A stretch of DNA of 64,000 nt from CAXBMB01 sp052078155. GTDB lineage: Bacteria; Pseudomonadota; Alphaproteobacteria; Kiloniellales; DSM-21159. The notes under the pieces are model-generated. The model did no database searches. It was not told where the DNA came from and saw nothing but the letters and a program-made list of their open reading frames with translations. Within the stretch, counting starts at the first letter, position 1. Each line of letters opens with the position of its first letter. The stretch lies in assembly GCA_052078155.1 (NCBI GenBank), contig JBQJBP010000002.1:186001-250000 (forward strand), in the 5' to 3' direction. A program made the position numbers and the translations under genes. Below are positions 18,723 through 27,715 of the stretch, in pieces.

Positions 18723-20552
18723 ATGGCGAAAAACGATAACAAAAACAGTCCCTCCACCGCCGCAGATATGGAAGGCAAGAGCATTTTGCCGGCCAGCGGA
18801 AAAGCGCCACAGGACACCGCCAAGGATTCAGCAACGGAACAGGTCATCGCCCTGTTCGGCGGACTGCGTCCCATGGCCTCAAAACTGGGCATTGCTGTTT
18901 CCACCATTCAGGGCTGGAAAGCCCGCCATCACATCCCGGAAAACCGCCACGCCGAAATTCAGGCCGCAGCAGAAAAACACAACATCCAGCTGGAAAAATC
19001 CCTGTTGCTGGCCAGCAGCACCGCTGCAGACAGTGAAGACGCAAAAGACGCCGCCATGGAAAACGATAAAAAAAGCAATAAAGAAGACAACCAGAAGGAC
19101 AGCAAAGAGGACAGCGGCAGCAACTCTTCTGGTTCCTCCAAACCCTCTGCAGCAGCGGATAAGGCAGCCAAAGAGTCAGCAGAAACTGCTGACACAGCCG
19201 ACAAGACCGATCCTGCGCCTGCTGCGCCTTCGAAAAAGACGACGCCCCCTGCACCTGCTGCCTCCGGTGGTTTCGGCATCAGCCTGATGGCTGGCCTGTT
19301 GTCTTCCGCCGTGATCATCGCGGGCCTGGGCGGCGCGGCCTATCTGACCAAAGAGAGATGGCAGGCTCAGCTGGCCTCTGAACTGGGGCTGGTGCCCGCC
19401 ACAGAGGTACAGGCCCTGGCCGACCGCCTGACTGCTTTGGAAAGCGACGCTGATAAATCGGCCGACCCAGAGCTGGCAGCCGCCCTGGCGGAAGTCAAAA
19501 GCCAACTGGCCCAGCTGGAAGAAGCTGAAAAGGCGCAGGAAGCCCGGATCGCTGCCCTGAAGCAGGGCCCGCAAAACCCGACCGGCGCAGCAAGCAGTTC
19601 CGCGTCCCCATCAGCACCGTCAGCCGCAACCTCGCAAGCCGCTGGCGACCTGGCAGCCCAGCTATCGGCTCTGGAAAGCCGGGTTGATCAGAAGCTTGCC
19701 GCCCTGCCGAAACAGAACGCTGAGGAAATGGCGGCCGAACGGGCCCGGATCAAAGGTCTGCAGGCAAAAATGGACCTGCTGGACGAAGAACTGACCACAG
19801 TTCAGAAGCTGCTGACCCGCAACGAAAGTCAGTTGGACAGCACCAGTGATCAGCTGGCGGTGTTGCGGGATACCGCAGGGGCCGTTGCTGATCTGCGCCA
19901 GCGTCTGAACGCCTCTGAAAAGCGCCTGAAGACCGTTGAAAACACCGCGCTGGCGGCCAGCAGTCAGCGGGCCACCGACGCCGCTCTGGCCCTGGCTGTC
20001 GGGCAACTGCGCGAAGCCCTGCGCTACAGCGGCAGCTACAGCCAGGACCTGGTGGGGCTGCAGCAGCTGGCCAAGGGCAATGCAGATCTGGAAGCCCCTC
20101 TGCGGGTTCTGGAACGCTCCGCCAAGCAGGGGCTGCCGAGTTTGCGCCAGCTGAAAGACGAGTTTGGTCCCGTCGCCCAGGCCATTGCCGCCACGGAAGT
20201 CAGCAGCGCCGCGGGCACCGACTGGAGCCAGACCGTGCTGAAAAATCTGCAGGACATTGTGGTGGTGCGTCCTGTCGGCAACGTCACCGGTGACAGCGCC
20301 ACAGCCATTGCCGCGCGCGCTGAAGTCAGGCTGGGAGATGGCGATCTTGCCGGGGCCGTTTCAGAACTCTCGACCCTGCCGGAAGCCGCCCGCGCCCCTG
20401 CATCGGACTGGCTGAAAGCAGCACAGCAGCGGCTGGATGCCGAAGCCGCCCTGGACCAACTGTCCCGCCTGTCCATCAACCGTCTCGCGCCCAACCAGCC
20501 GGTCAGCAATGATCCGGCCGACGGCGCAGCCTCCAGCAGCACGGAAGGATAA
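18723..20552 (+). CDS. Mitofilin family membrane protein with N-terminal HTH-like domain
   Basis: 609-residue alphaproteobacterial counterpart of mitochondrial Mic60. Alphaproteobacterial mitofilins help shape or tether the inner membrane. Order: an HTH-like segment (about 38-92, VIALFGGLRPMASKLGIAVS then TIQGWKARHHIPENRH), a long disordered Ala/Lys/Ser/Glu-rich linker (100-180), one transmembrane helix (about 184-208), an extended coiled coil (about 215-430) and a helical C-terminal mitofilin-like domain (about 430-595). Placement directly before hemY (5-bp gap) is the conserved alphaproteobacterial context. The HTH-like N-terminus is odd for a structural membrane protein and would face the cytoplasm. 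Confidence 0.85.
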   Translation: MAKNDNKNSPSTAADMEGKSILPASGKAPQDTAKDSATEQVIALFGGLRPMASKLGIAVSTIQGWKARHHIPENRHAEIQAAAEKHNIQLEKSLLLASSTAADSEDAKDAAMENDKKSNKEDNQKDSKEDSGSNSSGSSKPSAAADKAAKESAETADTADKTDPAPAAPSKKTTPPAPAASGGFGISLMAGLLSSAVIIAGLGGAAYLTKERWQAQLASELGLVPATEVQALADRLTALESDADKSADPELAAALAEVKSQLAQLEEAEKAQEARIAALKQGPQNPTGAASSSASPSAPSAATSQAAGDLAAQLSALESRVDQKLAALPKQNAEEMAAERARIKGLQAKMDLLDEELTTVQKLLTRNESQLDSTSDQLAVLRDTAGAVADLRQRLNASEKRLKTVENTALAASSQRATDAALALAVGQLREALRYSGSYSQDLVGLQQLAKGNADLEAPLRVLERSAKQGLPSLRQLKDEFGPVAQAIAATEVSSAAGTDWSQTVLKNLQDIVVVRPVGNVTGDSATAIAARAEVRLGDGDLAGAVSELSTLPEAARAPASDWLKAAQQRLDAEAALDQLSRLSINRLAPNQPVSNDPADGAASSSTEG

Positions 20553-20557
20553 GGCCC

Positions 20558-21973
20558 ATGTGGAAAGGTCTCTTTTTCTTCCTGAAACTGGCCATCCTGG
20601 TGGCTTTGGGCATCTGGCTGGCCGATAACCCCGGCCACGCAACCATCGACTGGCTGGGGTACCGGGTGGAAAGCTCGGTGGCCATCCTGCTGGTGGCCCT
20701 GGCCCTGCTTACCGCCCTCATGGCTCTGCTGTATCGCGGATATCGTGCGGTAATCACAGCCCCGGGAGCCTTTGGCAAGGTGCGCGGCGACAACCGGCGC
20801 AGCCGAGGATATCAGGCCCTCAACCAGGGCATGGTCGCGCTGGCCTCCGGCGATGCCCGCGAAGCAGAAAAATGGGCGAAAAAGGCCAACAGCCTGCTGC
20901 AGGATCCGCCGCTCACCCGCCTGCTGTCCGCCCAGGCTGCCCAGCTCAACGGTGATGAAGCCGCCGCCAAACAGCACTATCTCGACATGCTGGAAGAGGA
21001 AGAAACCCGCTTTCTGGGGCTGCGCGGACTGGTACTTCAGGCCCGGCGCGAAGGAGACGACGAAACGGCGCACCGCTATCTGCTGGAAGCCAAAGCTCTG
21101 CGGCCCACCTCAGAATGGGTGATCACCTCTCTCTTTGAAATGAGCGAGATGACCGGGGATCTCAACGAAGCGGAAACGGCTTTGGCCACTGCCCAGCGCC
21201 AGAAGTTCCTGCCCAAGGCAGAGCTGGAGCGCAAGCGGGCTGTGGTGCTGCTGCAACGGGCCCAGAAAGCCCGCCAGGAAGACCAGCTGGCCGACGCCCT
21301 GCGGGATGCAAAACAGGCCAACAAACTGGCGCCCGATCTGGTGCCGGCAGCCCGCCTGCTGGCCGATTTGTTCCTGGCCAACAACCAGCCCCGCAAAGCT
21401 GCCCGCCTGCTGGAACGCAGCTGGGCCCTCACACCGCACAGCGATCTGGCCAGCGCTTATCTGGAAATCTACCGCCAGGAAGAACCCCTGAAACAGTACA
21501 AGCTGCTCAGCACCCTGGTGGCTGCCGACGCCAACCACCCGGAAGCCCACCTGGCGCTGGCCCGGGCTGCTTTGGCGGCCCAGCTCTGGGGCGAATGTCG
21601 CCGCCACCTGGAGAGCCTGTCAGAGGCGGACATGGACCAGAGGGCCTATCGCCTTTACGCCCAGCTGGAAGAAACCGAGAAGCAGGACACCCAGGCGTCC
21701 CACCGCTGGCTGCAGCGTGGGGAAGATGCCCCGGCGGCACCCGGCTGGGTCTGCGACAGCTGTGGAACGGTCAGTGAAAGCTGGACCGGTCATTGTGGTG
21801 CCTGTCAGGCCTTCGACAGCCTGAACTGGCGCCGCCCCCGTCGCCTCAACGGCACCCTGGCCGTCCTGAAAGAAGAAGAGGCGGCTCCGGAAATCATCGA
21901 TGCGGAGGTGCAGGAAACCCTGCAGGATGGCCCACAAAAAGCAACGCCGGAGCGGGCAACGGCGGCGCCCTGA
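20558..21973 (+). CDS. hemY: HemY-type TPR membrane protein with C-terminal zinc ribbon
   Basis: 471 residues. Two membrane helices near the N-terminus (about 5-22 and 40-60), with the HemY_N landmark IDWLGYRVESS, then TPR-like helical repeats (for example QGMVALASGDAREAEKWAKK). HemY-type proteins of proteobacteria are encoded with hemC/hemD, but their role in haem synthesis is unproven. The C-terminal part holds CDSC...CGAC (cysteines about 398, 401, 412, 415), a rubredoxin-like metal knuckle reminiscent of LapB. The gene starts 5 bp after mitofilin. Confidence 0.88.
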   Translation: MWKGLFFFLKLAILVALGIWLADNPGHATIDWLGYRVESSVAILLVALALLTALMALLYRGYRAVITAPGAFGKVRGDNRRSRGYQALNQGMVALASGDAREAEKWAKKANSLLQDPPLTRLLSAQAAQLNGDEAAAKQHYLDMLEEEETRFLGLRGLVLQARREGDDETAHRYLLEAKALRPTSEWVITSLFEMSEMTGDLNEAETALATAQRQKFLPKAELERKRAVVLLQRAQKARQEDQLADALRDAKQANKLAPDLVPAARLLADLFLANNQPRKAARLLERSWALTPHSDLASAYLEIYRQEEPLKQYKLLSTLVAADANHPEAHLALARAALAAQLWGECRRHLESLSEADMDQRAYRLYAQLEETEKQDTQASHRWLQRGEDAPAAPGWVCDSCGTVSESWTGHCGACQAFDSLNWRRPRRLNGTLAVLKEEEAAPEIIDAEVQETLQDGPQKATPERATAAP

Positions 21974-22301
21974 CTGAACCTTCTGGCTTAACCCCGGTCC
22001 CTCAAAGTCGGTCAGCCCCAGATTGTACCTGAAAAGCCTAGCATTGGAGTTGGGCTTGCTTCACGCCAAACCTGCAAGAGAGTGACTGACCCCGTCGCAT
22101 AGCAGACCGGGTCACAGAGGGGCCGGGACAAAGACAGCCAGGGACCCCAAGTGAGAGGCAAAAAGTCGTCGTTGACGCCAGCCCCTCACTTGCATTACCT
22201 ATAGCCGCCCTCGCAATCGAGGCTGGCCGCAGGGCCAACAGATAGCCCCCCGTGAAGACTGTCCAGCGCAGGAATGACAGCGCCCGACCCTTCACCAGGA
22301 T
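21974..22301. other. Intergenic region hemY-tRNA, 328 bp
   Basis: No gene is seen. It should contain the tRNA-Thr promoter; I could not assign -35/-10 boxes with confidence. Confidence 0.4.
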
Positions 22302-22376
<75 letters not shown>

Positions 22377-22823
22377 CTTTTCTTCCTGATTTTAGACCTG
22401 TCTGCCTTTTCTGATCACAATGCAAACATCCGATTTGGTCATAAATCTGGTCACACCTGCAGAGCATCAGCGAAACGCCACCACTGATCCCTGATTTGTG
22501 ATTTCAAAGTAATCTGCCGGATAATTTGGATCACTGTTCGGCTTGATTCACCCTTCTGACAAAAGGCTTTCTAAAGTCTTTCTACCTGCACCTGCAAAAC
22601 GGCCCCAAGGTTCAGGTGTTCCAGCAAAACTACGAAACACATTTAACTCGCGGCGGTTTGGTCTTCTCAAGCTGATGATCCCTGTCGGCTGGAGTCAAAT
22701 CGGGTTAAGTGGACTCACTTCGTGACAACGCATAAAACGTGAATTTGCCTCTTTTCAGTGTTTAGAGGGTGATTCACGGTTTAGGTACAAGCGCAAAGCG
22801 CTTCTAACCAAACCAATCATGCT
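22377..22823. other. Intergenic region tRNA to solute-binding protein, 447 bp
   Basis: The only recognisable content is repeat copy B at 22692-22828. No gene and no clear copy of the tRNA 3' end were found. Confidence 0.5.
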
Positions 22824-22828
22824 CTAGG
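22692..22828 (-). repeat. Dispersed MITE-like element, copy B (full length)
   Basis: About 137 bp, closely matching copy A. On the plus strand it starts GAGTCAAATCGGGTTAAGTGG and ends AACCAATCATGCTCTAGG. The hairpin is well formed: GGTTTAGGTACAAGCGC, loop AAA, then GCGCTTCTAACCAAACC. Its last bases overlap the stop codon (22824-22826) of the adjacent minus-strand gene. Confidence 0.87.
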
Positions 22829-23570
22829 AGGTTTCGGCCTGGACCAGATACTCATCAAGCAGCCCTTCGGCTTTGATGTCTCTGATGGCCTTTGCAAGCT
22901 CCCCGGCGAGGGCTTGGTGCTTTATCTGAAAATAGGGATAGAGGCCTTTGGTGTCGACAATGCCCGCCAAAGCGATGCCTGAGTCCTTCAGACGATCACT
23001 GGCCAGATCCTTCTTGGCCGTTGCGCTGTTTGAATAGACATAGGCATCAATGCGTCCGTGAGCGAGCTGCAGCAATCCGTAGAGATTGGAATTGGGCTGA
23101 ACAAACAACCGGCCTGGCTCAATCAGCCCGATCAGATTGTTCTCCAGATGCTTGACCCCGCCGAGATAGCCAACCCGGTAGCCGCCCTCTTTCAGGTCCG
23201 CCCAGGACCTGATTTCCACGGTTGGGTTGACCATAAACACACCATAGTAAATCTCGGCTGTGCTTTCATCGACCCGCACATAATAGGGATGTTTGTTGTC
23301 CTTGTTGAAGCTGGAAACCCGGGTGGCGTCGCCGTCGGCTCTGCCAGACTTCATCTCCAGGATGGCTCTTTTTTGGGGATGAGAACTCAGCTCGAAATCG
23401 TAGCCCAGGCGCCGGAACGCTTCTCTCAAAGTCAGTTCGGAAAGTCTGAACAAGCTGGAATCGGCACGGGCCGCTGTGACAAACCGCATTACTTTCTTGT
23501 CAGCAGCAAAAGCAGAGGACCCAACCATCAGCGACAGCAGAACAGAAAAGATAAGCAGTCGATGAAACAA
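22824..23570 (-). CDS. Periplasmic solute-binding protein, family 3-like
   Basis: 248 residues with a clear Sec signal peptide (LLIFSVLLSLMVGSSAFA, cleavage before ADKK). The mature part has the two-lobe SBP_bac_3 pattern: REAFRRLGYDFELSSHPQKR, then DGDATRVSSFN, and the hinge segment IRSWADLKEGGYRVGYLGG. Such proteins feed polar amino-acid ABC importers or act as sensor inputs. No permease, ATPase or kinase is adjacent, so it is an orphan. The stop codon lies inside the end of repeat copy B, so the C-terminus (EYLVQAETS) may have been set by that insertion. Confidence 0.85.
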   Translation of the reverse strand: MFHRLLIFSVLLSLMVGSSAFAADKKVMRFVTAARADSSLFRLSELTLREAFRRLGYDFELSSHPQKRAILEMKSGRADGDATRVSSFNKDNKHPYYVRVDESTAEIYYGVFMVNPTVEIRSWADLKEGGYRVGYLGGVKHLENNLIGLIEPGRLFVQPNSNLYGLLQLAHGRIDAYVYSNSATAKKDLASDRLKDSGIALAGIVDTKGLYPYFQIKHQALAGELAKAIRDIKAEGLLDEYLVQAETS

Positions 23571-24195
23571 AACGTGTCCTCTACCAAAACAGCTATAAAG
23601 ATTACAATTTTACTGCAATTTTCAAAATAACTTCAACCGGTGTCCCAAAACTCAACGCCAGATAGCAAAAAGAACGCAGCCCCAAAACAAAGCCAACAAC
23701 AAAGGAAGACGCTGTGATCCTTGTAAACCCGGCTGTTGCATTGAGATTTTCAAAAAACTGGCATCCCCCACAACCTGCTTTGCTTCACCAATGCAACTCC
23801 TTCCACGCCGGCATATCACCCGATTAATCGGGGGGAAGAAGGGGGGGGGGAAGGAGGCAGACCTGCTCGAACCTGATCTTTTCGGATAACAGACTACTTT
23901 TTTGCGTAGGGAAGGAGCCAAACCGGCGTGTCACCTTTCAAAGCTCCTCATAGAACAGTGAACCTGCCCATGCCTTTGGCCTTTCTTTCTTCCTTTTCTC
24001 TAAGAGCCCCCGGGAACTTTGCCGGCCCCGACAATGTCGGGGGCCCTTCGGCCTCTCCCGGTCACTCCTTCCCTGGCAGCCCTCCCCTCGACCGCCCTTG
24101 TGCTGATGGTTTTCAAAGCCGCGCATTTTGTCGATCAACCCGCTACAGTCAACCAGACGGGCTGGCTGTTCACTGCCAGCACCAGGGAGAGTTAC
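23571..24195. other. Intergenic region with poly-G tract and GC hairpin, 625 bp
   Basis: Divergent spacer between the solute-binding protein and the sterol-desaturase-family gene. It holds a run of ten G (23841-23850), preceded by a shorter G-run at 23830-23835, and a strong hairpin at 24024-24045. An 89-residue minus-strand frame over the G-run encodes prolines and looks spurious. Confidence 0.5.
24024..24045 (+). promoter_or_regulatory. Strong GC hairpin upstream of sterol-desaturase-family gene
   Basis: GGCCCCGAC and GTCGGGGGCC pair around AAT. The hairpin lies about 150 bp upstream of the chosen start codon. It has no T-tract, so it could be a leader structure or a factor-dependent stop; the function is inferred only. 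Confidence 0.4.
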
Positions 24196-25092
<897 letters not shown>

Positions 25093-25141
25093 TGCACCGG
25101 GACCTATCGCAGAGCACCGAGGAAAGCGACCAGACATAGAC

Positions 25142-25708
25142 ATGCAGGAAGACGACGATGACGACCTGATGACAGAGGCTGCCAAGGGCAGTGACCTGGC
25201 GTTTCGCCGTCTGGTCCGGCGTCACGGGCCCCGCCTGCGCAGTCATCTCAGGCACCTGCTGCGCTCCGACCCGATTGCTGAAGAACTTGCTTCAGAAACG
25301 CTTTGGCGGGCCTGGAAGAAGGCTCCCGGCTGGAAAAGGGGAGAGGCAAAGCTGACCACCTGGCTCTACACCGTGGCCAGCAATCTGGCAAAGGATCACT
25401 GGCGGCAACAGGCCCGGCACGCGACGGAAACCTCTCTGCCTCTGGAGGCTGAGCAGGATCTCTTGGACAGGCTGGAGGATCCTCTGACTCCCGAAGAGAT
25501 CTTCAGTCAGAAAAGCCGGGTTCAGCAGGTAGAGCGTTTCATGGCTGAACTGCCAGACAGACAGCGGCAGGCACTGATGCTGGCGGTTCAGGAAGACTGC
25601 AGCACGGCTGAGATCGCCGCCATCATGACCCTTTCCCCCGGTGCGGTGGAGCAATTGCTGGTGCGGGCCCGCCGCACCTTGAGAGACAAGATCAGGAGAG
25701 TCCAATGA
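25142..25708 (+). CDS. ECF-type sigma-70 family RNA polymerase sigma factor
   Basis: 188 residues with region 2 (about 15-85: AFRRLVRRHGPRL, EELASETLWRAWKKA, LTTWLYTVASNLAKDHWRQQ) and region 4 (about 125-180: LPDRQRQALMLAVQEDCSTA then EIAAIMTLSPGAVEQLLVRARRTLR). It is the first gene of a tight three-gene unit: its stop overlaps the next start (ATGA). The downstream membrane protein is the likely anti-sigma factor. The inducing signal is unknown; the third gene suggests metal or envelope stress. Confidence 0.93.
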   Translation: MQEDDDDDLMTEAAKGSDLAFRRLVRRHGPRLRSHLRHLLRSDPIAEELASETLWRAWKKAPGWKRGEAKLTTWLYTVASNLAKDHWRQQARHATETSLPLEAEQDLLDRLEDPLTPEEIFSQKSRVQQVERFMAELPDRQRQALMLAVQEDCSTAEIAAIMTLSPGAVEQLLVRARRTLRDKIRRVQ

Positions 25709-26133
25709 CCCTGGAACAGTTCGACCTTTTCTTGAACAGATATGGTCCCGACCTGGATCGATGGCCGGAAGATATCGAGGCTGATGAGTTTGGTGAGGGC
25801 GATGCAAAAAAGTCCGCGCACGCACTGCTGGCCCGGGAGCCGGCGGCCGGGGCCTTGCTGGCTGAGATGCAGGCCCTGAACAGCCTGATCACAAAGGCCA
25901 CCGCAGCAACACAAAGCGACCAGGATCAGGCTGACAGGCTCTACAGAGAGCTGCAACAGCGGCGGAACAACCAGGAACAGACCTCGGCCTTTTCCCTTCA
26001 TCGCTGGCTGGCCCTGATCACCGTTGGGGGCGGTCTGGCCAGTGCCAGCGGTGTGCTGCTGGCTTTCCTGCTGCCGCTCACCTTTGACAGTTCGGCTCTG
26101 CTCAGCCTGGCTCTGGGAGACATCCTGCCATGA
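25705..26133 (+). CDS. Small membrane protein, putative anti-sigma factor
   Basis: 142 residues. The cytoplasmic part begins FDLFLNRYGPDLDRWPED, a pattern often seen in proteins encoded right after alphaproteobacterial ECF sigma genes. It is followed by a helical region and a single C-terminal membrane helix (about 100-125, ALITVGGGLASASGVLLAFL). Start and stop overlap both neighbours by ATGA. The anti-sigma role is inferred from position and topology; there is no zinc-binding HxxxCxxC motif. Confidence 0.7.
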   Translation: MTLEQFDLFLNRYGPDLDRWPEDIEADEFGEGDAKKSAHALLAREPAAGALLAEMQALNSLITKATAATQSDQDQADRLYRELQQRRNNQEQTSAFSLHRWLALITVGGGLASASGVLLAFLLPLTFDSSALLSLALGDILP

Positions 26134-26582
26134 AGAAGCCCCGCTCTCCCCTGGTCATACTACTGGTTCTGTCGATCCTGCTGAACTTTGCCTTCGGGGC
26201 CTTTGTGCTGACCCAACTGCTGCGGGCCAACGTGCTGGAAGAACTGGTGATCACGCAAAAGCAGGCTTACCCACCTCAGTTTGAAGAGGCCTACCGACAG
26301 GCGTTGCGCGACGACTGGCGGTCACTCTGGCAAGATATTCAGACTTTGCGGCAGGCCCGACAGATGCAGCACGAAATGCTGACGGCTGAAACCTTTGATC
26401 GTTCGGCTTTTGAAGAGGCCATGACCCGGCTGCGCACCGCCCAGCTGACGGTCATCTCTCGGCTTCAGGCCCCTCTGCCAGACGTGGTGGCAGAATTGCC
26501 AGATGACATCCGCCGGGACCTGCCCCTGATCCGCCTGCGATCCTTCTCCCAGCCGGATGCACTGCCTAAAGATGTTCAATAG
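26130..26582 (+). CDS. Periplasmic heavy-metal-sensor-like protein (CnrX/Metal_resist type)
   Basis: 150 residues: N-terminal membrane anchor (about 8-28) and a periplasmic helical domain with Arg/Gln-rich amphipathic helices (WRSLWQDIQTLRQARQMQ, FEEAMTRLRTAQLTVISRL). This matches the layout of CnrX/ZraP-like metal or envelope-stress sensors. It lacks obvious His/Cys metal ligands beyond a single His, so metal binding is doubtful. It is the last gene of the sigma/anti-sigma unit and could modulate release of the sigma factor. Confidence 0.65.
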   Translation: MKKPRSPLVILLVLSILLNFAFGAFVLTQLLRANVLEELVITQKQAYPPQFEEAYRQALRDDWRSLWQDIQTLRQARQMQHEMLTAETFDRSAFEEAMTRLRTAQLTVISRLQAPLPDVVAELPDDIRRDLPLIRLRSFSQPDALPKDVQ

Positions 26583-26629
26583 CCCGGGCCGTCGTCAGCA
26601 CACCCAACAGGACGGATGGCTGGCAGGGG

Positions 26630-27610
26630 CTACAAAATCTGCGCCCGGGTTCCGCGTCCCTGCGCCAGCCCGGCTGCCGCGACCAGACGGGCGCAAATCA
26701 GGTCCTGGGCAGCAACACCAAGGGATCGATAGAGGGTGATTTCCTCCGCGCTGCTACGCCCAGGGACTTTGCCAGCAGTGACCTCCCCAATTTCCCCCTT
26801 AATGTAAGCTTCGGTGATTTTGCCATCTGACAGCGCATCAATGATCTCTTTGGCCTGTGCCAGGGCAGAGGCGCGGTAGTCCACAAAGAGGGTCGCCCGC
26901 AGGAGAGTCTGGCGGTCAATCTCCTGCAGCACTGGAATTGAGGCCCCCACAGCGTTCACGTGGCACCCCTGGCTCAGCCAGTCCCCGTTGAGAACAGGCG
27001 TGGCAGACGAGGTGACGGTGCAGACAATATCTGCCTCCGATACAGCCTGCTGCACATCCTGACAGGCAATAAACTCCAGATCAGGATGACGGTCCTGCTG
27101 CCTGGAGACAAAGGCTTCTGCCCGTTCCAGGCGACTGCCGGCCACCCGCACCTGGGTGAGGGGCCGTACCAGACGCAGGGCCTCCAGGTGGCTTTCTGCC
27201 TGTTCGCCCGTGCCGACCAGCGCCAGCACTTTGGCCTCTGGCCGCGCCAGCGCCCGGGTGGCCGAAGCCGAGGCCGCGGCGGTGCGGATGGCCGTCAGGG
27301 CATCGGCATTCATCATTGCGCTGGGTGCGCCGGTGTCCGGGTCAAACAGCAGCATGGCACCGATATGAGATGACAGCCCTTTGGCCGGATTGCCGGGATA
27401 GAGGCTGAGCAACTTGGCCCCAAAGAGATTATCTCCCGGAACAGCCCCGGGCATGACCCCCAGCTTGTTGTTTTCCCCCACATCCACAATCATGCGCAGC
27501 GGCAGATTTGCCTTGTCGTCAGAGACGGCCTGCATGGCCTGCTCCACAGCTTCAATGGCGGCTTCCATGGAAAGAAGCGCCGCCACATCCTCTGATGAAA
27601 AGACAAACAT
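26630..27610 (-). CDS. Ornithine cyclodeaminase / mu-crystallin family protein
   Basis: 326 residues from ATG 27610, with GAGAGGGGG upstream (an in-frame start at 27640 is less likely). Features: LPLRMIVDV and GAKLLSLYPGNPAKGL in the substrate lobe, the dinucleotide-binding segment LALVGTGEQAESHLEAL, and DADIVCTVTSSATPVL-like phrasing (EADIVCTVTSS). The family covers ornithine cyclodeaminase, alanine dehydrogenase, lysine cyclodeaminase and delta-1-pyrroline-2-carboxylate or ketimine reductases. The specific reaction cannot be chosen. It is convergent with the ECF unit. Confidence 0.88.
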   Translation of the reverse strand: MFVFSSEDVAALLSMEAAIEAVEQAMQAVSDDKANLPLRMIVDVGENNKLGVMPGAVPGDNLFGAKLLSLYPGNPAKGLSSHIGAMLLFDPDTGAPSAMMNADALTAIRTAAASASATRALARPEAKVLALVGTGEQAESHLEALRLVRPLTQVRVAGSRLERAEAFVSRQQDRHPDLEFIACQDVQQAVSEADIVCTVTSSATPVLNGDWLSQGCHVNAVGASIPVLQEIDRQTLLRATLFVDYRASALAQAKEIIDALSDGKITEAYIKGEIGEVTAGKVPGRSSAEEITLYRSLGVAAQDLICARLVAAAGLAQGRGTRAQIL

Positions 27611-27715
27611 TCTGAAACCCCCTCTCGCCGCACAAGACAAACATCCTGAAGGTTCATAACGAGCAGGGGGCGCAGACAGAAGCAGAAAATGGAGAGGTCA
27701 GAGGGAGAAGGTCGT

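Noticed and set aside
23652..23921. Possible 89-residue minus-strand gene
   Set aside because: Part of it is made of the poly-G tract read as prolines; no ribosome site or family features.
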